Shown piece after piece: positions 1-11,540 of a stretch of 64,000 nucleotides of DNA; the first letter of the stretch is position 1; each line of letters opens with the position of its first letter. This DNA is from Echiichthys vipera (Eukaryota; Chordata; Actinopteri; Perciformes; Trachinidae), in contig OY829654.1 of assembly GCA_963691815.1 (NCBI GenBank), forward strand, positions 8,852,989 to 8,916,988. Direction: 5' to 3'. Under the pieces are notes generated by a model, which worked only from the letters and a program-made list of their open reading frames with translations, ran no database searches and was not told the origin of the DNA. The translations under genes were made by a program, and so were the position numbers.

Positions 1-77
1 ATTCTCTTCACAGATGCAAGGAAACACAGGGTGAGTCATTAATAAAGTATATCCTGATGGACAATCTTTCTTCTTAC

Positions 78-201
78 CTTGGGAGTGAACCGGGGAGTTG
101 CTGATGCTGTCGGAGAGAAGGCTGTCGGATGTGACGTCAAGCTCGCTTTCTGTTAGGGTGTCACTCTCAGAGAACAATGCAGCGTCTTCATTCTCCAGGG
201 C
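78..201 (-). CDS. Acidic, serine-rich linker exon of the same gene
   Basis: The exon begins after a CTCTCTCAG acceptor at 202-203 and ends before a GTAAG donor at 77-76. It encodes about 41 residues rich in E, D and S, such as SESDTLTESELDVTSDSLLSD, with no recognised fold. It ends one base into a codon, so at least one more coding exon must follow to the left. The last 77 bases of the window show no clear acceptor, so the gene continues beyond position 1. Confidence 0.7.
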
Positions 202-3200
202 CTGAGAGAGGAAACACAGCAAGTGCACAACATTAATAACACACACAAAAACTAAACACAGACAAGATGTTGATACAACTCCTCCATTTACATACCTGAG
301 TAAACACCTGCTGAGCCTCGAGTGGCGGACAGGGTAGAGACAAGAGGGTCAGAACAAGTTTTCTGAAGACCGAGGTTGGCTTGGTGTCCATCAGTACACT
401 GGACCAGTATTTCTGCAGTCTAGCCACTAATGAGTTGTTCTTCTCTCCCCCCTCAGCCAGCTGATACTCAAGGAATTCACTTGTGAGCTGTTTGACCTCC
501 TCAGGGGAGCTGCAGATCTTCAGCTCGGCTCCAAGCTGCCCAACCACTTCCCCAGACACCTTCAGCCTGCTCTGGGGGTTCAGCAGCTGGGCTATGTTTC
601 TTAGCACCTCATCATTAAGAGGCAACCCCTCTGCAATGCAACCTGTGAGTGTGACGTAGAAAGACAACGCTTCCTCTTTAAACAGTGGCAGTGCCTCTGT
701 AGCCTCAGACTCAGTCAGGAAATCTTCAACAGCTTTCCCGCCCAGATTGAGTTCAGAGCTTGACAGCTGGAATTTCTTGTCCTTTAGGATTTTGGCGTCC
801 CGTTCTTTGAGAAAGCGAACAGCAGCTTTAGGGTGAAGAAAGTAGGAGGTGTAGGTGCACATGAGGCTACTGGCTTCTTCTAGGATGAGCAGCATGTCAG
901 CTCTGGCAGTTCCCTCCTGTGTCTGAAGAAGCTTTTGGAAACTGTGCAGAGGCTTTAGGGCATGCTCCAGGAACATAAACGATGCCCTGACTTTGGGATC
1001 CTGCAGTTGGAAGCAGATTGACTTGGCTTTGTTGTCATCCTTGTCACAAGACTGAAAGTACATTATGAGATCTGCCCATATTTCCAAGATTTTTGTGACT
1101 AACGGACAGAACTTAAGGCAGCTTGTGTTGAGATGAAATGATGAACTGTCCGCACCGATATCTGAGCCAAAAAGAGCCTTGATGTTGTCATTCTTGGTAG
1201 AGCAGGAGGCGTAGTGGGCATAGATTTCTACCATCAACTCTTGAGCCTGACTGGAGAGCTCCTTAACCCCAGCCTGACAAGCAGCATCAGCGATGGCATA
1301 CAGCCCTCCTAAGGCTACTATGTTCGGGTTGAGTTCCCTGAGCTGTGAGCAGATCTGCTCTGAGGCCACACCATTACCATCAGAATAAACAGCAGCGAGA
1401 TTATCTGTGTGTAACCCGAATTTCTTCAAGGTCTCCACCACAGCTGCTGCTGTTTGATCTGCTGCACCATCCACAGACTGAAGAGCATCCAGAAATCGGA
1501 TGCAGTGCCTGGCGGCTTCCACATCAAAGAAGCCAATAAGGACCACAGAGACAGTGTCATCCTTTCCCAGGATTACGTCTCCATAAATGTATACACAGTA
1601 AGGAGAGTGCTGGCAAACAGACGTGAGGTCGTTTGGGTACTGCAACCCCAGTTTACAGCGTGCAAAATGTCTGGACACACGTTCACCTTTAGCAGTGCCG
1701 GTGTAGCAGTGTTTGTGGATAAAACGAATAGCTGCATCACTACAGGGCAGTGGCTCAGGGCGTTGCTTCAGGCCACTTTTGTGAATTTGTGCCCTTTTAA
1801 TGTGTTTTCTTGTTTCCATATGCCGCCTGAGTTCTACAAGGCCTTTCGTAAATGTCTTCAGGTTTCTTTCACAAGAGCGGCAGAAGGTATATTGCTCTCC
1901 AAGAGGACTCTGGTCAGTCCAAGCAAACATTTCCTTCCACTTTTCAGAGAAAGGGAACGTTTTAGGCGCCACAGTGCTGATCTCGTCTGGGTCTGATTCC
2001 AATTTAGATATCCCTGATGAATAGAAAGGAAAATATTATTACATAAAAATTACTGCAAATAGGATAAACGAAACACAATGCACTGTCTTATTGTATGATA
2101 GCAGTGAAAGAAAAGTTAATTTACCTTTTTGCAATTGGTGAGGTACCACAATCGGGCTGATATCCTGGCTGTCTCTGGCTTTCACAGGGTCGTATTCTTC
2201 ACTTTTACCGTTTGTGTGGAAGAAAGCTTTGAACCACTTCAGGAGCTCAAAGTTGCTTTTAGAATCACCTTTAATGAGCTCCTCAACTGGAACAGTCTAA
2301 ACCACAACAAAGATGACATGACAACATTTAGAAATGAATATAACTTCCTCATTTGTTACTAACATTTTGGGAAACACACATCTTCTTGTCAGGAGTCAGA
2401 TGCAAAGATGTGTATGACTCTCATATCTCTACATTACATATAATGCTAGAGAGAGCATGTGGCTAGATTAAAGACAACAAACATGAGGTAACAGCTAGCC
2501 TGGCTCTGCCCAAAGGTACGAAAATCTGCCTACCAGCATCTCAAAAGAAATTATAATACTACTATTAAAGAAAGGGTAGATACCTTTATGATACCGTTCT
2601 TGGTGAAGGCCTCTTGGAGGAGACTGAAATTGTGCTTACAGTCTTCCTCCCCTTGTGCATCAAACTTCACCTTGGTCATGTCAACAGAGCCAGGAATAAC
2701 ACAGTCCATGACCTGACAGTGACACGCACCTGTAGGATCACACAGAAAATACAGTGTTGAACACTCTTTGCTGTATTTCAGTAGCAGTGACGATACTTTG
2801 CCGAAATGAGCTGTAAGCATCTGTGACCATTTAAGTCGTGCTTGAGTGGTGCAGACATTTTTACGCGCTGCTCCTCATCCAACAGCTCACTGTGACTGTT
2901 TGTGCTATTCTTTCCTGCAATATTTAAGACTGATCCTCCAGTGAATCTCACTATAAGCAACAAATCTGATTCATTTTCTATAGCTGCTTCACAATAAAAG
3001 CCTCCTGCCTGAAAACTTTTAATGTGAAGCAGCAGCAGGAAATTAGTAGTTACTTAACACAGCTCAATATGTGAAACTTAGCTCAGAATAAAATACATTT
3101 GGTTACAATTATAATTAATTGATAATTACAATACAAGTGCTGCTGTACCGTTGCACTGCATTATATCTGCTCATACTGATGACTCACCTGAACCCAGCTG

Positions 3201-3311
3201 CCGCACATCTTTGAAGTCCGTCTTTAGCAGGTTGTTCATCCAGGTCAACACGTAGGAGCGGCTGCTTTTATCATGCTGGGTGACTGGAATCACAACCACT
3301 GTGCTTGCCAT
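78..3311 (-). CDS. CH-domain / hAT-transposase-derived fusion protein, candidate N-terminal part of a dnmt3b-type DNA methyltransferase (partial, continues off the left edge)
   Basis: Five coding exons join on the minus strand at 3311-3188, 2729-2584, 2296-2125, 2013-296 and 201-78, each with GT/AG ends and matching phases (1, 0, 1, 0). The start ATG at 3311-3309 has A at -3 and G at +4 and lies 9 nt inside its exon. Residues about 15-140 are an EB1/MAPRE-type CH domain; 192-218 hold a C-x2-C-x16-H-x5-H finger; about 250-720 resemble a degenerate hAT transposase; 721-761 are acidic and serine-rich. Known: some teleost Dnmt3b paralogues carry an N-terminal CH domain, and human DNMT3B lies head-to-head with NOL4L with MAPRE1 next to it. 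Inferred: 761 residues plus a PWWP-ADD-methyltransferase block of about 690 would give about 1450, near the length I recall for a long zebrafish Dnmt3. No methyltransferase motif is visible here, so a stand-alone fusion gene remains possible. Exon structure is well supported; the Dnmt3b identity is about 0.6. Confidence 0.8.
296..2013 (-). CDS. Single large exon: zinc finger plus degenerate hAT-transposase-like domain
   Basis: This uninterrupted exon of 1718 nt encodes residues 148-720, unlike the small flanking exons, as expected for a captured transposon ORF. Residues C192, C195, H212 and H218 form a BED/TTF-like finger. Residue D359 (YSDGNG) matches the DG motif around the second hAT catalytic aspartate. 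The segment near 444-462 aligns by pattern with the hAT RW-containing block before 'ELW...YF', but the tryptophan is missing. FLEHALKPLHSFQKLLQ at about 495-511 resembles the hAT all-alpha region. No convincing first catalytic aspartate, C-x2-H motif, or C-terminal dimerisation block is visible, so a catalytically dead, domesticated domain is likely. The frame is open throughout with no stop codons, which argues for selection rather than decay. Confidence 0.75.
2125..3311 (-). CDS. Three exons encoding the EB1/MAPRE-like calponin-homology domain
   Basis: Exons 3311-3188, 2729-2584 and 2296-2125 encode residues 1-147. The order of motifs follows the EB1 CH domain: VLTWMNNLL near the start, then LGSG-ACHCQVMD, CVIPGS, KVKFDAQ, NFSLLQEAF and NGIIK, then VEELIKGD, NFELLKWFKAFF and EYDPVKARDS. 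EB1 has equivalent motifs at corresponding spacings (for example the CQFMD, KVKF and WFKKFFD segments). In EB proteins this domain binds growing microtubule ends; whether this copy does so cannot be read from sequence. The coiled coil and EBH domain that normally follow in EB1 are absent and replaced by the zinc finger and transposase-like exon. Confidence 0.88.
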
Positions 3312-3320
3312 CTTGCAGCT
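3188..3320 (-). other. First coding exon with 9 nt of 5' UTR; splice acceptor at 3321-3322
   Basis: On the minus strand TTTGTTCCAG precedes position 3320, so the start codon sits in a second or later exon and at least one non-coding 5' exon is expected upstream. Confidence 0.6.
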
Positions 3321-5076
3321 CTGGAACAAAGAACACGCTAATTATTGATTTGAAAAACAAAAACATTATCATCATACTTAACCCATGTTCATGTTATACA
3401 CCAAACATAAAATCACAACACTTTGTACATTTTAACTGTTGGGTGGCTAAGGAGGTAGCTTGGGTTATCTGCTAATTTATCCCGATTACTACTGTTAAAT
3501 CACAGGTCTCCATGCTTGTGTTCACCTTAAACCACCGAACCTAACTCCTCATTAGATGCTGCCCGGATGTGAAAGAAATACACCCTTTAGTCCCTTTACC
3601 ATCTACACCATTCAGAGTGCAGAACGAAGTGACAACCCGTGTGAGTCAAAATAAGATAAAACTTTATCAGTTAAAGTGGTAAGAATGCAAATAGAAGAGA
3701 ACGCTAACAATAGGACGCAAACCCAAAATATAAACAATGCCAAACAGATGTACTTCTCTACCCTCATAATCTTATTTTATTTGGTTATTATCATAGATGT
3801 GTCATAAGGGCCGCATACACGCAGTGTGTGGATGCATTTAGTGATGTAAAAGGAAACATTACCTTATTTACTTGCTTGGTTCAATCATTTGTCTACTTCT
3901 AATGTTGTCATTCGTGATGTTGTATTTATTCACAAATAATCCAGCTTTGATCCTGTTTAAAATGTGCACCCCCCACACCAGTTGATGCGTTAGTAAACAC
4001 CACAACCATCAACTACATCATTCATATACTACTGTCTTACATATATGCTATATGATCTACACGTTTCAGTGATGAATAACCTACTCAAACATTAAAACAT
4101 AACCGTGGATGACTGTATTTCCAAAGCTAGTGTTTAGGTTTACCCCTGCCCCGCTGGCTGACTTCTAGGGGTGGGGGTGGGTGGGTACTAATCCTCTTCT
4201 GTTTCACTGTGGAGGATAAAGACAAGTGCTTGCTGTCAAATAATATTTACATCGGCGTCTTTTGGTTGCATCTGACTGTTTCCTCATCGTGTGAACATTA
4301 AGACACCGAGCTGGGATGAAGCTCGTTGCTGCAGGACACTTGAGCCATGCTGCTGCAGCTGCTGCTGCTGCTGTCTCCCCTCCCCTTCCTGCTCAATGTA
4401 TAGACAGCATAAATGAAATCTCGCGTTGTCCGTTTTTTACCGCGAACCAACGTCCAACCATACATAACTTTCACTGACAAGGAAACTTGAGTTTTAATAT
4501 CAGATGATGTTAACTTGCAGGACAAACAAACCTATAATGCACCACAAGTGGTACAGTAACTACTCCGCCGACCGGCTCGTCTACTTCTAATAGTCAGCGT
4601 TTGCCTGTAAGATTTCACACTGCATGCATGGTGCAGAGCCTGCAGCCTGGCTTCACATGAGGGGAGCGATCTTTATGTATTGTAACGTTACGTTGTAAGT
4701 CAACAGCTAAAAGGTGACATGTTCAGACAGCAGTTTAACATACTGTTATTACAGCTGACTATCCGCGCATACTGACGTTATTACAGCAACCGGCAAAAAT
4801 AAACTAATTTAAGTCAATCATTATTATTATTAGGAAGTCAAAACCTCCCCGGCTGCACAATCCAATCTGTTGTTATCGCTGTGTGTGTGTTGTATGCGCT
4901 GGTCTTTGTGTAGAGAGCCCGCAGAAGCTTGGCTTTACAACAAACCAGGACAATACAAAAGGTCCAGAAAGACCCTGAACGTATCATGCGTAAACCTGCC
5001 TATACAGACAGCCTCATTAGGATATAAGTGGCTGGTTTTGTGTGTTACATAACAGATAGGTTGTGAGTTAACTTAC
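3321..5076. other. Probable first intron of the minus-strand gene
   Basis: No coding exon is seen. The stretch holds a short (GCT)n run near 4350-4375, a G-rich tract near 4168-4190 and otherwise unremarkable AT-rich sequence. Its right boundary is set by a strong minus-strand donor, CGAG/GTAAGT, at 5077/5076. Confidence 0.4.
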
Positions 5077-5800
5077 CTCGCCGGTTCCCCCTATAGATAT
5101 AGATGCCCCTCCTGACTCCTCGCTTCCTCGAAGCACATTTTACGGCAGGCAGACCGGCCCTTGTGACGTCCGCGTTAACCGGGAATAATTCATTGGACGA
5201 CGATGTAAGGAGGCTGTCCCGTAAACCACAAGCCTTCCCAAAATAAACCCAATAAACTGTTAGATTATTATTATTATTATTATTATTAGGCATAACCAAT
5301 GCTAGCGCCGCAAAAATAAACGGCTGTTATCTCGCCGATGTTTTCAGTTTCTGAAAATGAACCAACACTTACATGAGCTTCAGAGTTCGCAGGTTCCCGG
5401 TGTGGTGCAGGTTATCGCCGTAAACATGTTGAAGTATAGCGTTATCTCTAACATAAACATCGCATTATGTTGGTAATATTAACGTGATTAAAAACTGGAC
5501 ATAACGACAGTCTACATTCATTTGAGTTAGCTAATAGTACAGGCGTTTAAAGAGGCTGTTCGTCATGGTAACGCTAAGTTAACAAATGGCGACGGTTAGT
5601 AGCTCGCTAATGGTTGTTATGGTAACTATTAAAAAAAACGGGCATAGTTATGGGAAGATAATGTCGCGCGCTATAACTGTTAAGCAACATGTCGTTTTCG
5701 TAAAGACGCAATAATGGCGGCTGTGTCACAACGACTACAAGTCGTTTGTTTTATCGGGGCCGCTTCCTCCTCCGGCCTACCTACACATTTGAGCTCAGTT
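5077..5800 (-). promoter_or_regulatory. Putative CpG-rich promoter and non-coding first exon of the CH/hAT gene
   Basis: CpG density rises from about 5090 to 5780 compared with the AT-rich flanks. A consensus donor at 5077/5076 could end a non-coding exon that joins the acceptor at 3321. Near 5711 there is an ATGGCGGC (YY1-like) site and near 5757-5780 a CCGCTTCCTCCTCCGG segment of ETS-like character, both common in TATA-less promoters. The transcription start is not determinable from the sequence. A second possible donor (CAT/GTAAGT) lies near 5370. Confidence 0.4.
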
Positions 5801-7725
5801 GTAACAATGTAATTGCTTTAAACTATCAGACCAACGGGTGGACGGAGTGTCACAACACTTAACTATTCACAATGCAACCGTATCACACTGAAACTTTAAC
5901 GGTTAATGTCAAAAGAAGGAACTGCTAACAAAAAAACCGACGCAGCCAATATGGCGCCTATGTGCCATTTTGGGAAAGGACAAGAGAAGCCATTACACCA
6001 TCTGACCCTAGTTAGAGTCAATGACACAGAGGCCGAATGTCAATGTTGTAGGTGTCTCTTGTGTACCTTGTTTAACTTTGTTTTGAAAGGCTTACTTTAT
6101 ATAGAAAGTTATTATTGTCAACAAATGTGACTAAACTGTTTCAACAACAGCAAACAAAGGTTTTAGCCTCAGCATTATACTGTGCCTGGTATTTAGGACC
6201 AACACACTGGCACAGCCTATTAAAAAAAGTTTAAATAAAAATTGACCAATTGGCCAACTGTGCCTGCACATAAAACAAACCATTAGCCGCTTTCCCACCA
6301 GACAATCAACATACAAGCATAACTCTTGGTGTTGATCTTATTTAAGACTTAGGCTATATGGCACATACAGAACCTTGGCTATTCTTTATCCTGTGTCCAG
6401 GTTTATGGACACACTGGATCTTGGGGAATTGTGTCTAAATGAATGCACAAGACATCAAGAGAGATTTTGACGGAATGGCTCAGTCTTAAAAACATGTATT
6501 TGCCTATTGGATGTCATTCTTTATTAGCCTAACTTAGAGCGCTTAGAGCTGGAAAAAATGATACACAATAGCCATATAGCCTGTCAAGCAATTGGAAATT
6601 TTTATGTTGATGTTTTAAAGGTGAAAGGTGCAGGCAACTGAATGGACAGCAAATTGAAGCATAGTTGTAGATCTGGAATATATTAGTCTCACATTGCCAT
6701 ATCTCAACAGCTCTTTGTCAGTGCTGGAGAATGTAAAACAGACGTACTGTACAAACCCTGGCTTAAACAATGAACATGACTGTAACATGGACCATCACAC
6801 ATTGGGTAGTGAATGTTTTTGTGTGAAAAAAGGGTAATTTCATGGTGTCACACTGCAATTGAATGAGTGGTGCTTGAATGGTTTCTCAAAACCCGGGTAA
6901 GGGCTTAAATAACCTACCCGTAATCATGCACTTCTCGTGTGATCTTGTGATATCACAAGAACCCAGCTGCCATTCAAGGTAAAAGGGCTTATCCCGGTTT
7001 CTAAAAGCAGGATACAACACAGAATCACGATACTCCAAAAACCAGAATAGCAGCGTTCAAAAATGTTAGTGGAGCAGATTTGAATATAAATGACTTGAGA
7101 GATATATATACCTTTACCCCTATGTTGGGTAAATGAGCCATACTCTCCTGGTCATCCATTATAACAACATTTGAATGTCACGTCATCAATAAAATCAGTG
7201 TCTTTGTTTAAGTTTGTGTTTTTGATTGCCGTTCAGTTTCCTACTTTTAAAAGGGTGGTGTGACCGTAGATAGATCAATTGATTAAATGCTACAATATAA
7301 ACTCCCATCATTACGATACAGAGAATTGAAGACTGAAAATTAGTTTCCAGTGTGTCTTCATAGTGAACACAGAGAGTAGCCTATACGTGAAGGAACCAGA
7401 AGTCAGACAAGATTTCTCAAGTCTCTGCCGTCAGCAGTTGGTTTCTGTTGAACATTCTGCTCATAGCAACCACTACTGGCATAGAGTTCCACAGTACTTC
7501 AACTGACATTGTAACATCCACCATTTTGTCAGATCTGTGACCAAACACATTTTGAATGGCAGCCATTTTTGCATCTACTCAAATAACATTATTGTAGTAT
7601 TTTCTGATCGTTGATCTGTAATTTGTTTACTTAATTTTTCCTGTTATCAGTTTGATGCTAACCGCTTGCCATATTAGCTGTCGGAGGCTAATATGTTGCT
7701 ATGTCGGTCAACTATTGTTTAATTC
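5801..7725. other. Intergenic, no gene seen
   Basis: No ORF with family resemblance is present. An ATGGCGCC YY1-like site lies near 5950. The segment around 6885-7015, with ACCCGGGTAA and TATCCCGGTTTCT, resembles dispersed 'CCGG...TCACATGTAAAGAG' repeats such as the one at 29,620-29,800. Confidence 0.4.
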
Positions 7726-7850
7726 AATTTCTATTCAAATTTATTTATAGTGCCAAATCATAACAAAAGTTATCTCAGGACAATTTACAGACTAGGTATA
7801 GACCACACTCTATGACTTATTTATGATTTACATAGACCCAACAATTCCCG
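7726..7850 (+). repeat. Dispersed teleost repeat ('TTATTTATAGTGCCAAATC' type)
   Basis: The text TTTATTTATAGTGCCAAATC followed by a CAAAAGTTATCTCAGGACAA-like segment is a very common fish interspersed-repeat end. No protein-coding part is present. Confidence 0.5.
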
Positions 7851-9840
7851 CGTAGAGTATGATGACAACGAAAACCTTTATTCTACTCTTTTACATTTTC
7901 TTCGGATGTAGATGTATCATTGTGTTGTACATATTGGGACTTAATGTTAATCTGTCACTAATGATACTGTGTTTCTTCCTTCCTGGCACAAGGTCCAGTG
8001 TACCTAATTTGACAGTTAGCCTATATTTTTGTGATCCCTTTGCGTTTCTTTGTCACTGTTCTATAAATACTTTCGTCCAACTCCATTTGGTGCCATGTTG
8101 TAATTCCCAGCATTGAATGTGTTGATTTCACAATTGCTTCCCGTAAAAACCTCAAAAGGCCAACTGCTGTCTTCAATCTTTATCGAAAGTGGGTTTCACT
8201 GGCTTCATATCTACATGTAAAGTGAGGGCAGATACATTTTCTAGCTATAAAGATGGCAAAGCTTTACCCTTTTTAGTTTCTTACTATATATCCAGCAATA
8301 TAGGAATGATAAAATCAACTACAGCACTGTAAATAACTGGGTAGGCGAGTGTCTTGTGGAGTGAGATGTTGAAATTTAAATCTGTGACAAAAAAGTAAAA
8401 CTGTTGTGTAACTATCACGCGTCAAAGTAACATTTTGTGCTTTGCAAGTTGGGACCTGGTTTGCCTTTCTGAAATTGACTCAGCCTTTTTCTGTCATATA
8501 TCTGCTACAGAGAATCTTCTGAGAGTCATTGAGGAGGTGAATGTGTGTGTCTGAATTTATGTTCAAGCAGCAGAATAAATACAAGTGAATGGTTATAGAG
8601 GGACCACAAAGGATGGACCCTGTGTGTCCACGGGGGGAGCTGACGTTCACGGTATCACAGTATTTATTTATGGACTGATACTGAGGTGTATAACCTCGGT
8701 TTGGAAAATGCTCTTAGTTTGAAATATTGCTTTAATACTGAAAAAAACAAATTGTCCCTGAATGGCTTTTTATGATATCATTATGAAGATAACTCTGGGC
8801 CTTTGTGACACCATTGTCGGTGAGAGTAGCTCCACTCTGGTGGTAGTAGCCTACAGCGGGGTTACAGGGGTCAGGGTAGGCTTTTGTTTGTCCAACCACT
8901 CCTCCACCAGCCCATCCTCCCCAAGGGCTGGGTAATCAAAAATGTTCTCTTTCCTTCATGTAGCTGATGTTCAGTGATGGTGTAATGGTATAGGATGTGT
9001 GTGTTGTTATTAAAAGTTAAAATATTAAAAAAAAAAAAAAAAATCGCAGTTGTCTTTATACTCTCATCACGTGTTGGGTTAAGAGGTCAAACAAAGGAAT
9101 TCTGGAGTCTCAATTGTAACCATGCTTACAAAAGGAGGAAAAAAAACACTATAAATCCCACTACTCAAAAGCTTAAAGTACTGGTGTAACAAAGTGTGTC
9201 TAATGTGTCAAACAAACATTTTGTTCAAGTGGGATAAATGGCAACAGTGAATACATTTGTTAGCCTGTCCTACTCTGAAGCTATAATAATCAGTTAATCT
9301 TATCATGGATAGCAGCTCTGGCCTTAGTTTAGGATTGTAAACTCTTGGGGCTCAATGATTAGATTACCCAATGAGACAGTGGTAGTTAAGTCATTTCTGT
9401 AAATGATTAACTCTGGTTAGAGAGAACATTTCCCCCAAAACTTCAAACAACACAGCACTTTCATTTTAAGATGCCATTTGATATGAACGAATGGAGATAT
9501 GATTCGCTCACTGATTATTCGCTCTGGCCCCCAGAGTGAAAATGCGACTGTTGCACCTGCCTTGTGATGAAAATTTGATGGAAAACTGAAATAGCAAAAC
9601 AGTGTGCGGTGTGGGCAAAGAAGCAAGAATAACAAGTGGTCTGAGAATGAGGAAGGAAAGTCTGAGAAGGAGCAGAAAACAAACAAAGTGGAGCACTGGG
9701 AGGCTAAGGCATTCAGGCTGACACTTTTATGAATGAGTATCATTTTGGAAAACTTCAACCGCTAGAGGCTTTTCAGAACAATTTGACTGCTCAGCCACCC
9801 GCCTAAACAGTCTGCAGCTTTGTTTGTTTCTGTACAATGG
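7851..9840. other. Intergenic, no gene seen
   Basis: Apart from an A17 tract near 9027-9043 there is no distinctive element. Short open frames here have neither splice context nor family resemblance. Confidence 0.35.
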
Positions 9841-9854
9841 GTGGTCAAAGGGGA

Positions 9855-10290
9855 TATAATGCTCATCCTCTTTTATTTGGGGTTTCTAGTATTATTTTTC
9901 TCATCCTGTCTGTCTGAATATACCTGTATTTACCCTCTGTCTGAAACACTTAGTTTTAGTGCCTGTCTCTTTAAGACCCCCTCCCTGAAAAAGCCCAGTC
10001 TGCTCTGATTGGTCAGCATTTCTGAGCCTTCCTCATCTGTACTCTCGGCGTCTCTGCAAAGTCATTACAGCCGGGGAATGAATTAACGACACTGTAGCAG
10101 CACTTTCCAGCTAGGCCTATATGTAGTATAGTCCTGACGGCTCGTTTAAAGGTTTCGTAATATGTGCATTTGAGTGTTTTGATACTTATATACAGTATTT
10201 TTGCAGCAAAAATTGCTTTATATTAATAATAAAAAAGGCATGGATATGTCACTTTTTACAATGTGGGACCTTGTTAAACATGTGAAAGTA
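9855..10290 (+). repeat. Dispersed non-autonomous repeat, copy related to 39,380-40,430
   Basis: Shared segments in the same order include CTGTCTGTCTGAAT, CTGATTGGTC, a CAGCCGGGG block, AGTCCTGACG, and the terminal TCACTTTTTACAAT-TGGGACCTT. No coding capacity is visible. Its transposon class is not identified. Confidence 0.55.
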
Positions 10291-11312
10291 TTTTTCTACT
10301 GTAAAAACGGTCAATGGTCAAGGAATTCCACGAAAAACCAAATCAAACAATACAAAAAAAATCATTCCAATTAACATTTTTGTATCCACTGCACGATGAG
10401 CTTATTCCTCTTTGCCATGGAACTACATTATTATCAACGACCGACCAACATTGGGAAAATAATCTCAAAAAAGTTAGCTGGTTAAAAGTTTAGCATTATC
10501 CGCCCAATCAAATACATGTGAGTGATCATATCTTGTAGGTTACTGTAAAGAGAACATTGTACTTTACTGTGTATGAGAGATCAAATAATTGAAGCGTCTT
10601 AACTTCCAAGAGTTGTCAAATCCTTGCTCATAATATCACTGATTGCTGTGCAGTGTTTTAGTTCTCTAGTTAAGCCTTCACACTCAGTCAATGGAGCCCT
10701 TTGCATTTGTTCTATTGATGAGTCTACCGCTGAAAATAGTCCCAACAAATACACTATTTACTCTTGTTTGAGGTACGTGTGTTTGCTATTAACTGCTTAG
10801 GAAATGATTTTGCCTCAATTGAAATTAAATACATATACAGAATATACAAAGCATGCAACATGTTTTTAAATCGGCAATCATTATTTAACTTGGCCACTTG
10901 GGTGGGTGGCGGGGGCGGGGGGGTGGCGGGGGGCAGCAGAGACGAGCTGTAAACGCAACACTGAAAGATTATTTTAATCATAGTTTGGTATTGTTGATTT
11001 GTTAGCACAAGTTGTCATGGTGCAACATTGCCATTCATTTTGAGTCGTGTGTCTGTCCACATGATGAATGTAGGTATTACAGTCACTCCTTTTTATCTCT
11101 GTTTTTGGTCTTTTCGGTCTCTGCTCAGTGCTCCACTTTGTTCACCTGCTGGTCTCTGAATGCTCGCACTAATAGACTTAAGAACAGTTTTATCAAAAGC
11201 TATAACAGTGCTTAACACCGCAAATACCTTTACCTATGATGGTACATGATCAGGGCTCAGGGTGTCTGCAATCTACTTTTTTTTTGTTTTGTCTCCTTAA
11301 GCTGCGACGATT

Positions 11313-11313
<1 letters not shown>

Positions 11314-11379
<66 letters not shown>
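11314..11379. repeat. (TG)n microsatellite
   Basis: An uninterrupted run of about 33 TG units, intergenic. Confidence 0.97.
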
Positions 11380-11381
<2 letters not shown>

Positions 11382-11439
11382 GCTTGTCTTTTGAAGGTGT
11401 AGCCTATTCTTTTTTATGCTTTTAATATTAAAGTATTTA

Positions 11440-11540
11440 TGCACTTTAAGGGATTGTACTGTAAACTTCGTTGTACTGGTGCAATGACAATAAAGAACCT
11501 TCTATTCAAATTTTAATTCTAATTTTATTCTAAGATTGTG
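11440..11540 (+). repeat. LINE-like 3' tail
   Basis: The segment TGCAATGACAATAAAG followed by repeated TTCTATTC/TTTTATTCTA is the typical 3' end of teleost non-LTR retrotransposons. No ORF remains. Confidence 0.45.

Noticed and set aside
233..295. Open frame continuing past 296 in the hAT-like exon
   Set aside because: A good donor lies at 296/295 and the next exon at 201 is in phase, so the extra codons are intronic. The apparent start codon at 2002 is TTG and internal to an exon, not a start.
5906..6130. 74-codon ORF near the putative promoter as a divergent gene
   Set aside because: Low-information sequence without recognisable motifs; a promoter-associated non-coding RNA cannot be excluded, but nothing supports a protein.
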